Positions 52,710-61,514 are shown, counted from the stretch's first letter. The stretch is 64,000 nucleotides of DNA from Actinoplanes ianthinogenes (GCF_018324205.1 NZ_AP023356.1:4667501-4731500); one strand, 5' to 3'. Notes: generated by a model from the sequence alone, not told the origin. Numbers and translations are program-made.

Positions 52710-55223
52710 GTGACTGACATTCCCGAACCCCCTGACGGCGACGCTTCCCCGGAGGAGACCGGCGGCGGTGTGACCCAGCGCGTCGAGCCGGTGGGTCTCG
52801 AGGTCGAGATGCAGCGGTCGTACCTCGACTACGCGATGAGCGTCATCGTCGGGCGGGCCCTGCCGGACGTCCGGGACGGCCTGAAGCCGGTGCACCGCAA
52901 GATCCTCTATGCGATGTACGACGCCGGCTTCCGGCCCGACCGTGGGTACGTGAAGTGCGCCCGCGTCGTCGGCGACGTGATGGGCAACTACCACCCGCAC
53001 GGTGACTCGTCGATCTACGACGCCCTGGTCCGGATGGGTCAGCCCTGGTCGCTGCGGTACCCGCTGATCGACGGCAACGGCAACTTCGGCTCGCCGGGCA
53101 ACGACCCGCCGGCGGCCATGCGTTACACCGAGTCGAAGCTGTCCCCGCTGGCGATGGAGATGCTGCGGGACATCGACGAGGACACCGTCGACATGCAGGA
53201 CAACTACGACGGGCGGACCAAGGAGCCGACGATCCTGCCGGCTCGCTTCCCGAACCTGCTGGTCAACGGCTCCGAGGGCATCGCGGTCGGGATGGCGACC
53301 AAGATCCCGCCGCACAACCTGCGGGAGATCGCGGCCGCCGTCCAGTGGTGCCTGGACAACATCGACGCGGACGAGGCCACCACCCTCGACGCGCTCCTCG
53401 AGATCGTCAAGGGCCCGGACTTCCCGACCTACGGCCTGATCGTGGGCCAGCAGGCCATCCAGGACGCGTACCGGACCGGCCGCGGCTCGATCCGGATGCG
53501 CGCGGTGGTCGAGGTCGAGGAGGACCAGCGGGGCCGGCCGTGTCTCGTGGTGACCGAGCTGCCGTACCAGGTGAACCCGGACAACCTCGCCGAGCGGGTG
53601 GCCGAGCTGGTCAAGGAGGGCAAGCTCACCGGCATCGCGGACATCCGGGACGAGTCGTCCGGGCGTACCGGTATGCGGCTCATCCTGGTGCTCAAGCGTG
53701 ACGCGGTCGCCAAGGTGGTGCTGAACAACCTCTACAAGCACACCCAGCTCCAGGAGACGTTCGGCGCCAACATGCTGGCACTGGTCGACGGGGTGCCGCG
53801 GACGCTGAACCTGGCGCAGTTCATCCGGTACTACGTCGAGCACCAGATCGAGGTCATCCGACGGCGGACGGCGTACCGGCTGCGCAAGGCCGAGGAGCGC
53901 GCGCACATCCTGCGCGGTCTGGCCAAGGCGCTGGACATGCTCGACGAGGTCATCGCCCTCATCCGGCGCTCGCCGACGGTGGAGGACTCCCGCCAGGGCC
54001 TGATGACGCTGCTCGACGTCGACGAGATCCAGGCCACCGCGATCCTCGACATGCAGCTGCGCCGGCTGGCCGCCCTGGAGCGGCAGCGGATCATCGACGA
54101 GCTGGCGAAAATCGAGCTGGAGATCGCCGACTTCAAGGACATCCTGGCGAAACCCGAGCGGCAGCGGGCGATCATCTCCGAGGAGCTCGGCGAGATCGTG
54201 CAGAAGTTCGGGGACGAGCGGCGTACCCAGATCATCCCGTTCGACGGCGAGGTCTCCATGGAGGACCTCATCGCGCGCGAGGACGTTGTGGTGACCATCA
54301 CACGTACGGGTTATGCCAAGCGCACCAAGGTCGACATGTATCGATCGCAGAAGCGCGGCGGCAAGGGCGTGAGCGGCGCGACCCTGCGTCAGGACGACAT
54401 CGTCTCGCACTTCTACGTCATCTCGACGCACGACTGGATGCTGTTCTTCACGAACAAGGGCCGGGTGTATCGGGCGAAGGCGTACGAACTGCCCGAGGCG
54501 AACCGGACGGCCAAGGGCCAGCACGTCGCGAACCTGCTGGCCTTCCAGCCGGACGAGCACATCGCCCAGGTCATCCAGATCCCGAATTACCAGGTCGCGC
54601 CATACCTTGTGCTCGCCACTAAGAATGGTCTGGTGAAGAAGACCCGCCTCGACGAGTTTGACTCCAACCGCAGCGGTGGCATCATCGCCATCAACCTGCG
54701 GGAGGATGACGAGTTGGTGGGCGCGGCGCTGGTGGCACCCGAGGAGGATCTCCTCCTCGTGTCCAAGCACGCCCAGGCGATCCGCTTCAACGCGACCGAC
54801 GAGGCGCTGCGGCCGATGGGACGGGCGACGTCCGGTGTGATCGGCATGCGGTTCGGCGACAACGACGAGCTTCTCGCCATGGAGGTCGTCCGCGAGGGCC
54901 TCGATGTGTTGGTTGCCACCAACGGTGGGTATGCCAAACGCACGCCGATCGAGGAGTATCCGGTACAGGGGCGCGGCGGCAAGGGGGTGCTCACCGCGAA
55001 GATCACGGAACGTCGTGGTGGACTTGTCGGCGCTCTGGTGATCAGCCCGGAGGATGAACTGTTTGCCATCACCAGCAATGGTGGTGTCATCCGGACTCCC
55101 GTGAAGCCTGTACGGCGCACACGGGATCGGAACACAATGGGGGTCAAGCTGATGGACCTCCCTGAAGGTGTAACCATCGTGGCGCTTGCTCGCAATGCCG
55201 ACGAGCCTGACGAACAGGACTAG
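52710..55223 (+). CDS. gyrA: DNA gyrase subunit A
   Basis: The 837-residue breakage-reunion subunit carries the catalytic Tyr139 in RYT (138-140), the winged-helix HPHGDS with Ser100 and Asp104 at the positions of E. coli Ser83/Asp87 (the fluoroquinolone-sensitive residues), and the GyrA-box 'QKRGGKGVSGA' for DNA wrapping. GTG start behind AAGGGTT. It ends TAG, with the next gene starting 3 bases later. Confidence 0.98.
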   Translation: MTDIPEPPDGDASPEETGGGVTQRVEPVGLEVEMQRSYLDYAMSVIVGRALPDVRDGLKPVHRKILYAMYDAGFRPDRGYVKCARVVGDVMGNYHPHGDSSIYDALVRMGQPWSLRYPLIDGNGNFGSPGNDPPAAMRYTESKLSPLAMEMLRDIDEDTVDMQDNYDGRTKEPTILPARFPNLLVNGSEGIAVGMATKIPPHNLREIAAAVQWCLDNIDADEATTLDALLEIVKGPDFPTYGLIVGQQAIQDAYRTGRGSIRMRAVVEVEEDQRGRPCLVVTELPYQVNPDNLAERVAELVKEGKLTGIADIRDESSGRTGMRLILVLKRDAVAKVVLNNLYKHTQLQETFGANMLALVDGVPRTLNLAQFIRYYVEHQIEVIRRRTAYRLRKAEERAHILRGLAKALDMLDEVIALIRRSPTVEDSRQGLMTLLDVDEIQATAILDMQLRRLAALERQRIIDELAKIELEIADFKDILAKPERQRAIISEELGEIVQKFGDERRTQIIPFDGEVSMEDLIAREDVVVTITRTGYAKRTKVDMYRSQKRGGKGVSGATLRQDDIVSHFYVISTHDWMLFFTNKGRVYRAKAYELPEANRTAKGQHVANLLAFQPDEHIAQVIQIPNYQVAPYLVLATKNGLVKKTRLDEFDSNRSGGIIAINLREDDELVGAALVAPEEDLLLVSKHAQAIRFNATDEALRPMGRATSGVIGMRFGDNDELLAMEVVREGLDVLVATNGGYAKRTPIEEYPVQGRGGKGVLTAKITERRGGLVGALVISPEDELFAITSNGGVIRTPVKPVRRTRDRNTMGVKLMDLPEGVTIVALARNADEPDEQD

Positions 55224-55226
55224 TTG

Positions 55227-56132
55227 ATGCCGGAGACACAGGCGAAGTCGGGGGGCCAGGGAACCTCAGCGACTCCGGACGATGCGGCGAAGAAGGACGG
55301 TGCCGCATCGAACGGACGCGAGACCGCTGGGCGCGCCGCTGTCCCCGCCGATGCCCCGTCCCCGCCGAAGTTCACCAGGGCGCCGGGCATGGCCCCGCCG
55401 CCCGGTGAGCCATCCGCTACCGCATCGGACGCCGAGGCCAAGCGGCCCGGCGGTCCGGCCGTGGCCAAGGCCTCGGCGGCGGTTCCGATCGTGACGAAAG
55501 GCAAGGGCGCCGCGCCCGGGGCCGCCTCGGCGCGTCCCGCGGCGGCGCCGGGCACCGTCTCCGGCGCCGCTGCGCGTCCGGCGGGCAGTGCCCCCACGGT
55601 GACCCCGCCCGGGGCCGCCAAGCAGCGCACCGCGCCCGCCGGTGGGCCGGCCGCGGCCTCGTCCGGTCCGGGTGGAACGTCGGCGGTGGGGGCCGCCCGG
55701 GTCTCCGAAGCGGTCCGCTCGGCCCGCTCCACGGTCTCCTCGGCCGCGGCGCGCGGCCCGCGCCGGGCCCGGCTGAACCTCAAGCGGATCGATCCGTGGT
55801 CCGTGATGAAGTTCTCGTTCGCGGTCTCGATCGTGCTCTTCATCGTGGTGGTCGTCGCGACCTCGGTGCTCTACCTGGCACTGGACACGATGGGCGTCTG
55901 GACCTCGGTCAACGACAGCCTGAAGGACCTGGTGAACGCCAGCGGCGGCTCCGAGGCCGCCACCGCGAACACCTTCCGGATCACCGCCTGGGGCGTGATC
56001 GGGACGTCGATGCTGATCGGCGCGGTCAACGTGGTGCTGTTCACCGCGCTGGCGACGCTCGGGGCGTTCATCTACAACGTCTGCGCCGACCTGGTCGGCG
56101 GCATCGAGCTGACGCTCGCGGAACGGGACTGA
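55227..56132 (+). CDS. DUF3566 transmembrane protein
   Basis: The 301-residue protein has a long Ala/Pro/Gly-rich disordered N-terminus (about 1-175), then 'LNLKRIDPWSVMKFSFAVSI' starting the DUF3566 domain, and two membrane helices ('VLFIVVVVATSVLYLAL', 'MLIGAVNVVLFTALATLGAF'). It always follows gyrA in actinobacteria (Rv0007). Function is unproven. It is co-transcribed with gyrA and ends at a terminator before tRNA-Ile. Confidence 0.92.
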   Translation: MPETQAKSGGQGTSATPDDAAKKDGAASNGRETAGRAAVPADAPSPPKFTRAPGMAPPPGEPSATASDAEAKRPGGPAVAKASAAVPIVTKGKGAAPGAASARPAAAPGTVSGAAARPAGSAPTVTPPGAAKQRTAPAGGPAAASSGPGGTSAVGAARVSEAVRSARSTVSSAAARGPRRARLNLKRIDPWSVMKFSFAVSIVLFIVVVVATSVLYLALDTMGVWTSVNDSLKDLVNASGGSEAATANTFRITAWGVIGTSMLIGAVNVVLFTALATLGAFIYNVCADLVGGIELTLAERD

Positions 56133-56142
56133 CGATGTGATC

Positions 56143-56180
56143 GGGTTGTGGGCCACCCCCGCTTTGGTGGCTCGCAACCC
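56143..56180 (+). terminator. Hairpin terminator of the gyrA-DUF3566 unit
   Basis: A 15-bp stem (GGGTTGTGGGCCACC with GGTGGCTCGCAACCC, two G-U pairs) around an 8-base loop, 10 bases past the DUF3566 stop. No T-run. Confidence 0.75.
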
Positions 56181-56208
56181 GGTGCGGTAATGTTCTGTCC
56201 GCAGGTGA

Positions 56209-56282
56209 GGGGCTATAGCTCAGTCGGTTAGAGCGCAGAGCTGATAACTCTGAGGTCGATGGTTCGATTCCATCTAGCCCCA
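56209..56282 (+). tRNA. tRNA-Ile (anticodon GAT)
   Basis: A complete cloverleaf: acceptor GGGGCTA pairs with TAGCCCC, the anticodon loop CTGATAA carries GAT, and GGTTCGATTCC forms the T arm. Discriminator A; CCA is not encoded. Position after DUF3566 is conserved in actinobacteria. Confidence 0.98.
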
Positions 56283-56411
56283 CGGACGATCGGGCGATCC
56301 CTGTTCGCGGAAAGCGCGAACCATGGATCGCCCGTCTTGTCTGCTCCGGGGGCCGAGCCCCCGGAAACCCCGCGTTACGGTGGTTGCGGTGAGCAGTCCT
56401 CTTCCGGTTAC

Positions 56412-56466
56412 TGCTTTGACGGTACGGTGTGCGGGGCTCTCGCAGTTGCTGCTTTGACGGTACGGT
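56412..56466 (+). repeat. Direct repeat TGCTTTGACGGTACGGT, 38 bp apart
   Basis: Perfect 17-bp copies at 56412-56428 and 56450-56466. Each includes TTTGACGG, which resembles a -35 element, so they may be duplicated promoter parts for the short DLW-39 gene and tRNA-Ala downstream. Confidence 0.75.
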
Positions 56467-56501
56467 TGGTGCGTCTGCGGTCCCGGACTTGGGGGTAGTC
56501 G

Positions 56502-56630
56502 ATGCTGAAGAAGCTTTTGATTGTTGCGGCCGTCGTCGGTGCTGCCGCGCTGGTGGTCAAGAAGGTTAAGGCCTCCAGTGACGAGCGGGCCCTGTGGCAC
56601 GAGGCGACCACGGCTCCTGACCTGCGCTGA
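56502..56630 (+). CDS. DLW-39 family protein
   Basis: The 42-residue product begins 'MLKKLLIVAAVVGAAALVVK' and ends in KVKASSDERALWHEATTAPDLR: one membrane helix followed by a basic and then an acidic tail with the family's DERALWHEAT segment. It lies between tRNA-Ile and tRNA-Ala, the usual place of this actinobacterial family. GGGGGTAG is upstream of the ATG. Function is unknown. Confidence 0.93.
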   Translation: MLKKLLIVAAVVGAAALVVKKVKASSDERALWHEATTAPDLR

Positions 56631-56640
56631 GGCGCGAGCC

Positions 56641-56713
56641 GGGGCCCTAGCTCAACTGGCAGAGCACCGCCTTTGCAAGGCGGGGGTTAGGGGTTCAAGT
56701 CCCCTGGGCTCCA
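56641..56713 (+). tRNA. tRNA-Ala (anticodon TGC)
   Basis: Cloverleaf with acceptor GGGGCCC / GGGCTCC (one G-U), anticodon loop TTTGCAA (TGC) and T arm GGGGTTCAAGTCCCC. Discriminator A; CCA is not encoded. Begins 10 bases after the DLW-39 stop. Confidence 0.98.
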
Positions 56714-56718
56714 CGTGA

Positions 56719-56753
56719 GAAGCGGCCCTCACCCGATGGGTGGGGGCCGCTTC
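56719..56753. terminator. Bidirectional terminator between tRNA-Ala and the RTX gene
   Basis: A 16-bp stem GAAGCGGCCCTCACCC / GGGTGGGGGCCGCTTC (one G-U) with a 3-base loop, between convergent units. Confidence 0.85.
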
Positions 56754-56767
56754 GTCGTTGCCGCGGG

Positions 56768-57631
56768 TTACTGGGTGATCCGGTCCTTGCCGGGGCCACC
56801 CACGAGCTTGTCTTTACCGGCCTGGCCGATCAGGATGTCGTCGCCGGTGCCGCCGTAGATGGTGTCGGCGCTGTCCGGGACGTCGCCGTCCACCTCACCG
56901 CCGACCAGCGTGTCGTTCCCGGCGTCGCCGTAAAGCCGGTCGCGGCCCGATCCGCCGGCGATCGCGTCACGGCCCTCGTCGCCATGGATCTCGTCGTTGC
57001 CCGAGCCGCCGTGCAGCTCGTCGTCGCCGTAGCCGCCCCAGATCTCGTCGTCGCCGGATCCGCCGAGGACGGTGTCGTCGCCGAAGCTGCCACTGATCCA
57101 GTCGTTGCCGGATTGACCGTGGAGGACGTCGTTGCCCTGCTCGCCGTCGAGCGTGTCCCGGCCCGGTCCGCCGACGAGAGTGTCGTCGCCGGTGCCGCCG
57201 AACAGCCGATCCCCGGTCGAGCCGCCGCTGAGCAGGTCCTTGCCGGCCCCGCCTTCGGCGATCATGTGGCTCGAGGTCTTGTTGTAGACCTTGTCGTTCT
57301 TGTCGCCGAGCTGGACGGCGAGCTCGGTCGGCTTCCGGGAGGTGTGGCAGCGCACCTTGGTCCGGTCGCCCTTGACCGCCTTGCAGCCCTTGCCGGCCTT
57401 GATGGCGACCCGGTCGTTGAGCGTGACCGTGTTCCCGGAGATCGTGATGACCAGGTTGTTCCGCTGGCCCGGTGCCGCGACGAACTTCACGATGCTGTTG
57501 TGCGAGCCCAGAACCTCGGCCTTGGCCGTGGTGGCGGCGGCCTGGGCCGGGGCGGCGAACAGGGCGGTGGCGGCGACAGCGGCGGCGGCCGCCCCGATGG
57601 CGGCGAGCGCCTTGCGGTTGACCAGGAACAT
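56768..57631 (-). CDS. Secreted RTX-type calcium-binding repeat protein
   Basis: ATG 57631 behind GGGGGAAGT gives 287 residues. Residues 1-32 form a Sec signal peptide ending APAQAAA. A small domain with two cysteines (about 33-120) is followed by RTX nonapeptides of the GGxGxDxLx type from about 125 to the end ('GGTGDDTLVGGPGRDTLDG' and on), about 15 copies that should form Ca2+-binding beta-rolls. RTX proteins of Gram-negatives leave by type I secretion; here a signal peptide indicates Sec export. No toxin domain is seen. Role unknown. Confidence 0.88.
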   Translation of the reverse strand: MFLVNRKALAAIGAAAAAVAATALFAAPAQAAATTAKAEVLGSHNSIVKFVAAPGQRNNLVITISGNTVTLNDRVAIKAGKGCKAVKGDRTKVRCHTSRKPTELAVQLGDKNDKVYNKTSSHMIAEGGAGKDLLSGGSTGDRLFGGTGDDTLVGGPGRDTLDGEQGNDVLHGQSGNDWISGSFGDDTVLGGSGDDEIWGGYGDDELHGGSGNDEIHGDEGRDAIAGGSGRDRLYGDAGNDTLVGGEVDGDVPDSADTIYGGTGDDILIGQAGKDKLVGGPGKDRITQ

Positions 57632-57832
57632 CAGACTTCCCCCGTGGTTGCTTCGATCGAGCAGCATCGTTTGCCGTCGTGCCAAGATCCTATGAAGACG
57701 GACGGGTGAGGTAACTCCCGGTTTCGTGTCACGTCACGCAGCGTTGAGGACGTGATGTGCCGCACGATGGCGGGTCACGGTGTTCCCGCTGGTCACCGTA
57801 CCTGCGCATTTGCCCGTTCTGTGGTCTGTCAG

Positions 57833-57841
57833 TTATCCACA
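57833..57841. promoter_or_regulatory. Consensus DnaA box upstream of the NUDIX gene
   Basis: Perfect TTATCCACA, 51 bases before the GTG of the NUDIX gene and about 14 kb from oriC. Confidence 0.7.
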
Positions 57842-57892
57842 AAGGAATGAGGGGATCCTGCGCGCGGACTTCCCGACCGTTAGCCTGCGACC

Positions 57893-58387
57893 GTGAGCGA
57901 ACGAAGACGCGCCGCCGCCGTGATCGTGCGTGACGGCCGGGTGCTGATGGTGCACGAGCGCAGCCGGCGATCCGGTGGCGGCGAGTGGTGGACCCTGCCC
58001 GGCGGTGGGCTGCAACCCGGCGAGACGGCCGAGGAGGCGGTGCGGCGCGAGGTCTTCGAGGAGACCGGGCTGGTGGTCAGCGACCTGCGCTACGTGCTGG
58101 AGATGCCGTATCCGTCGGGTATGACGTCGGTCTTCACGGTCGCGGTGGCCGACGGTGAGCCACGAGTGGGGCGCGACGACGGCAGCGGACCGGAGCCGCT
58201 CGGCCTGGACTGGCTGCCGATGCCGGAGCTGCCCATCGAGACCGGCGGTGTGCCGGTCCCGCCGCTGATGGTGGTGTTGCCGGCGATGCCACCCGGCGAG
58301 CGTCAGACCGGCGAGGACTCCGACACCGATGAGGTGGCCGACGAGGCCGGGGCCACGATCGCCCGGCGGCGCTCCGCGACGAAGTAG
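57893..58387 (+). CDS. NUDIX hydrolase
   Basis: The 164-residue protein has a complete Nudix box at 38-60 (GGLQPGETAEEAVRREVFEE then TGL), so it should hydrolyse a nucleoside diphosphate linked to another moiety; the substrate is unknown. It starts at GTG 57893. The Asp/Glu-rich tail overlaps the 3' end of the convergent membrane-protein gene by 85 bases. Confidence 0.92.
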   Translation: MSERRRAAAVIVRDGRVLMVHERSRRSGGGEWWTLPGGGLQPGETAEEAVRREVFEETGLVVSDLRYVLEMPYPSGMTSVFTVAVADGEPRVGRDDGSGPEPLGLDWLPMPELPIETGGVPVPPLMVVLPAMPPGERQTGEDSDTDEVADEAGATIARRRSATK

Positions 58388-58740
58388 ACGCAGGCCGCGG
58401 TGTAACTGAAGGTCAGCAGCAGGCCCATGATCCGCACCGGTCCGGAGGGGTAGGGCAGGGCCGCGACGGTCAGCGCGCCGACGGCCCATCCGGCGAGCAG
58501 CACGGTGTTGACCACGTCATGCCGGCCCCAGCGGCCGGCCCGGCGATGGGCCTGCCGCTGGATCTCCACGGTGAAGGCGTGCGCCATGCCAAGAGCCAGC
58601 AGGGCGAGCAGGATCGTCGCGAACACGGAGTGATGCCCGCCCGCCACCGCGGTCATCGCGGTGGCGCCGGTCATCAGCGCAAGCCCGCTGACCGTGCCGA
58701 CGCGGGGCTTGCGGCGCTCCTGCGCGAACCCTTCCTCCAC
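58303..58740 (-). CDS. Hypothetical membrane protein (four helices)
   Basis: GTG 58740 gives 145 residues; the frame is open to 58833 and the start is uncertain. Four hydrophobic segments are visible ('VSGLALMTGATAMTAVAGG', 'SVFATILLALLALGMAHA', 'VVNTVLLAGWAVGALTVAAL', 'IMGLLLTFSYTAACVYFVAE'). The C-terminus is Ser/Ala-rich. No family recognised. The last 85 bases overlap the NUDIX gene on the other strand, so both tails are weakly constrained. Confidence 0.7.
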   Translation of the reverse strand: MEEGFAQERRKPRVGTVSGLALMTGATAMTAVAGGHHSVFATILLALLALGMAHAFTVEIQRQAHRRAGRWGRHDVVNTVLLAGWAVGALTVAALPYPSGPVRIMGLLLTFSYTAACVYFVAERRRAIVAPASSATSSVSESSPV

Positions 58741-58896
58741 AGTTTCAGAAATTCGGCATGATTCGCCGAAATCTGAGCGCGTCCGGTCGCGGCGGATGCA
58801 TCCCGGGACCGAGCGGCTGGCGACCGTCACCACCAGGAACGGCCGGCGGCCGAGCGGGAAGCTCGGTCGCCGGCCGTCATGCGTGCCGGGGTGCCG

Positions 58897-60093
58897 TCAG
58901 ACCTGCGCCGGCTCCGCCTCGCGCTCGCGGGGGCGGGGCGGCAGCGCGCTGTCGCCGGCCGCGTCGCGCGGGGTGCGCCACGACTTCGGCATGTGCGTAC
59001 GCCACCACCGCTCGGCCGGTTCCTCGACGTAGGTGAACAGCGCCCAGGAGAGGATGTTGATCACCAGGGCCATGCCGAGCAGGGTGAACAGGACCGCGTT
59101 GTTGTCCGGCATCCGGCCCCACTCATAGGTCGACAGCCGGCTGACCGCGTGGTGGATCAGGTAGAAGCTGTACGACCAGAGACCGAGATTGATCAGCAGC
59201 GTCTTGTTCAGGATGCCGCGCCGGCCGACGATCTCCCGCTGCACGAAGGACAGGATGATCAGCGCGGCCAGCAGCGCGATGGTCGGCCGCAGCGTGTAGT
59301 CCAGCTGCTCGCGCAGCACGCCCTTGGGCACCCGCAGGGTGACCTGGTAGTAGCCGTAGGTGTAGAGCGCCAGCGCGCCGATCGGGACGATCGGGTGCAG
59401 CGGCACCCGCCGGCCGCGCTGGATCGCCAGGGCCAGCGTCATGCCGAGCAGGAAGACCGGCAGGTACAGCACCGGGTGGCGCATCACCCAGCTGGCCGTC
59501 GCCGGGGTGAAGTTCTCGACGGAGTACCAGTTGATCGCCCACATGGCGGCCAGGCCGGCGAGCGACGCGCAGGCCAGCCAGCGGGTCCGGATCCGGACGA
59601 CGATCGGGGCGATCAGCGGGAACAGCGCGTAGAAGAGCAGCTCCACGCTGAGCGTCCAGGTGACCGGGTTGCCGGGCAGGGTCGGGGTGATGCCCGGGAA
59701 CCAGCCCTGCACCAGGAAGACCGCGGAGAGCAGGCTGCCCCAGTGGATGTCGGCGTGCGCGGCGATGTAGAAGGCGTAGATGGCGAGCGGCAGGGTCACC
59801 AGGTGCACCGGGAAGATCCGGCCGACCCGCCGCCACCAGAAGGAGACGGCCTTCTCCTGGGGCTTGAAGACCCAGATCATCAGGAACCCGGAGAGCACGA
59901 AGAAGAACGTGACGCCGTGCGCGCCCATCTGCGAATACGGGAAGATCCACGGCGAACGCCCAAAGCCGGTCTTTCCACCGAGTCCGGTGAAGTGGTGGGC
60001 GAAAACCGCGAGAGCGGCGAAGAACCGCAAACTTGTCAGCGCGTCCAGGCGTTTGGGCAGTACGGCCGTGGTGTCGGCCTGTCGTATCAACAT
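58897..60093 (-). CDS. Acyltransferase family 3 (OafA/YrhL-like) membrane protein
   Basis: The 398-residue protein has about ten membrane helices. Family motifs are 'LDALTSLRFFAALAVFAHHF' near the start (including the catalytic histidine in AHHF), 'FFFVLSGFLMIW' and 'RRVGRIFPVHL'. Members O-acylate sugars, glycans or antibiotics at the membrane. The substrate is not evident from neighbours. ATG start; no SGNH domain. Confidence 0.9.
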   Translation of the reverse strand: MLIRQADTTAVLPKRLDALTSLRFFAALAVFAHHFTGLGGKTGFGRSPWIFPYSQMGAHGVTFFFVLSGFLMIWVFKPQEKAVSFWWRRVGRIFPVHLVTLPLAIYAFYIAAHADIHWGSLLSAVFLVQGWFPGITPTLPGNPVTWTLSVELLFYALFPLIAPIVVRIRTRWLACASLAGLAAMWAINWYSVENFTPATASWVMRHPVLYLPVFLLGMTLALAIQRGRRVPLHPIVPIGALALYTYGYYQVTLRVPKGVLREQLDYTLRPTIALLAALIILSFVQREIVGRRGILNKTLLINLGLWSYSFYLIHHAVSRLSTYEWGRMPDNNAVLFTLLGMALVINILSWALFTYVEEPAERWWRTHMPKSWRTPRDAAGDSALPPRPREREAEPAQV

Positions 60094-60213
60094 AGTTGGG
60101 GGTTCAGCCTCTACTAGTTTTGTTTAGCGGCAGGGCTGAGCACGCTAGTACAAAGATCGACTCTTCGGAAACCGGCGCGAGTCGGTGGCCGCCGGACGGG
60201 TTCCGGAGCAATG

Positions 60214-60777
60214 ATGGCGGGCGTGATGGGAAGCCTTCAGACCGAACCTGCTCAGTCGCGAACCGATCTGCTCGCCGCTCCGGTGGCCAAGGCACTGGCG
60301 GTCTGGCCGGAGGACGCGCCGGTCGACGGAGATCAGGTGCTGGTGGCGCCGATCGACGCGAGCCTGGCGGACACCGCGGCGTTCTGCGAGGCGTACGGGG
60401 TCACGCCTGCCGAGTCGGCCAACTGTGTGATCGTGGCCGGGCGCCGGGGCGAGGTGACGAAGTACGCGGCCTGCGTGGTGCTCGCCACCACCCGGGCCGA
60501 TGTGAACGGCGTGGTCCGGCGGCTTCTCGACGTCCGCAAATGCAGCTTCGCGCCGATGGACGAGGCGGTGTCGCTGACCGGGATGGAGTACGGCGGGATC
60601 ACGCCGATCGGCCTGCCCGCCGACTGGCCGATCCTGGTCGACTCCCGGGTGGTCGCCACCCCGCACGTGATCGTCGGTTCCGGCGTCCGGCACAGCAAGA
60701 TCGCGGTGGCCGGGCCGGCCCTGGGTGCCCTCCCGGGCGCCCAGGTGATCGAGGGGCTGGCCAAAGAGATCGGCTGA
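60214..60777 (+). CDS. YbaK/EbsC family protein (aminoacyl-tRNA deacylase-like)
   Basis: From ATG 60214 (GGAG at 5 bases; another ATG immediately upstream) it has 187 residues. The editing-domain pattern is seen: 'ESANCVIVAGRRGEVTKYAA', 'KCSFAPMDEAVSLTGMEYGG' and 'GSGVRHSKIAVAGPALGALP'. Relatives clear mischarged tRNAs such as Cys- or Ala-tRNA(Pro); a prolyl-tRNA synthetase gene lies less than 2 kb away, though on the other strand. Confidence 0.88.
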   Translation: MAGVMGSLQTEPAQSRTDLLAAPVAKALAVWPEDAPVDGDQVLVAPIDASLADTAAFCEAYGVTPAESANCVIVAGRRGEVTKYAACVVLATTRADVNGVVRRLLDVRKCSFAPMDEAVSLTGMEYGGITPIGLPADWPILVDSRVVATPHVIVGSGVRHSKIAVAGPALGALPGAQVIEGLAKEIG

Positions 60778-60817
60778 GGTCCACGTGGACCGGTATCAAT
60801 ACCGTTCCACGTGAAAC
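60778..60817. other. Three consecutive palindromes, the last a near-perfect parS
   Basis: Between convergent stop codons lie GGTCCACGTGGACC (60778-60791), CGGTATCAATACCG (60791-60804) and GTTCCACGTGAAAC (60804-60817). The last differs from parS by one base. Together they could terminate both genes or be an outlying ParB site. Confidence 0.65.
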
Positions 60818-60818
60818 G

Positions 60819-61460
60819 TCATAGACCGGCGTCGACGGCCTCGCGGCGGGCGATCTCCTCGAAGGCGGCGATCAGGGCAGCCGGCTCCTGGGCGCCCTGC
60901 ACGGCGTACTTCCCGTCGATGACGAAGGTGGGGACGCTGGTGATGCCCAGCTCCCGCGCCTCGGTCAGATCGACCTGGACGGCGCTGGTGCCGGCCTCCG
61001 ACTCCAGGTAGGCGAGCGCGGCCGCGGGGTCCAGTCCGATCGAGGCGGCCACCTCGGCGAGCGCCGGCAGCGAGCCGATGTCCACCCCGTCGGTGAAGTG
61101 CGCCCGCTGGAGGGCGTCCAGCATGTCGGCCTGCCGGTCCTGCCCGGCGGCCCAGGCGATCAGGCGGTGCGCCGCGAACGTGTTGGCCGCGATCGCCCGG
61201 TCGAAGTCGAGCGTCAGCCCGACATTCGCGCCGACCCCGGCGACGTGCGCGAACATCTGCTCGGCCCGCTCCGGCCCGCCGAACTTCTCGGCCATCACCT
61301 TCTTGATCGGCAACGGCTGCGGCACCGGGGAGGCGTCCAGCTGGTACGCCCGGTAGGTGACGGTGACGTCCCCGCCGAACTCGGCCAGCGCCTCCTCGAG
61401 GCGCCGCTTGCCGATGTAGCACCACGGGCAGATGACATCGGACCAGACTTGGATATCCAC
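60819..61460 (-). CDS. DsbA family oxidoreductase (FrnE-like)
   Basis: The 213-residue cytoplasmic thioredoxin-fold protein has the CPWC active site at Cys11-Cys14 ('WSDVICPWCYIGKRRLEEAL'), a helical insertion and the cis-proline in 'GITSVPTFVID'. No signal peptide, as in FrnE/2-hydroxychromene isomerase relatives. It is likely the last gene of a run proS-CBS-sufE-dsbA with gaps of 28-54 bases. Confidence 0.92.
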   Translation of the reverse strand: MDIQVWSDVICPWCYIGKRRLEEALAEFGGDVTVTYRAYQLDASPVPQPLPIKKVMAEKFGGPERAEQMFAHVAGVGANVGLTLDFDRAIAANTFAAHRLIAWAAGQDRQADMLDALQRAHFTDGVDIGSLPALAEVAASIGLDPAAALAYLESEAGTSAVQVDLTEARELGITSVPTFVIDGKYAVQGAQEPAALIAAFEEIARREAVDAGL

Positions 61461-61514
61461 GCTTCTCCGTTCAGGGTGGTTCTGAGCTTCGGGGGCGATG
61501 CGACAGGCCGAGGC

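Noticed and set aside
56768..57631. RTX toxin (hemolysin)
   Set aside because: Only the calcium-binding repeats are present; no acylated pore-forming domain, activator or type I secretion genes.
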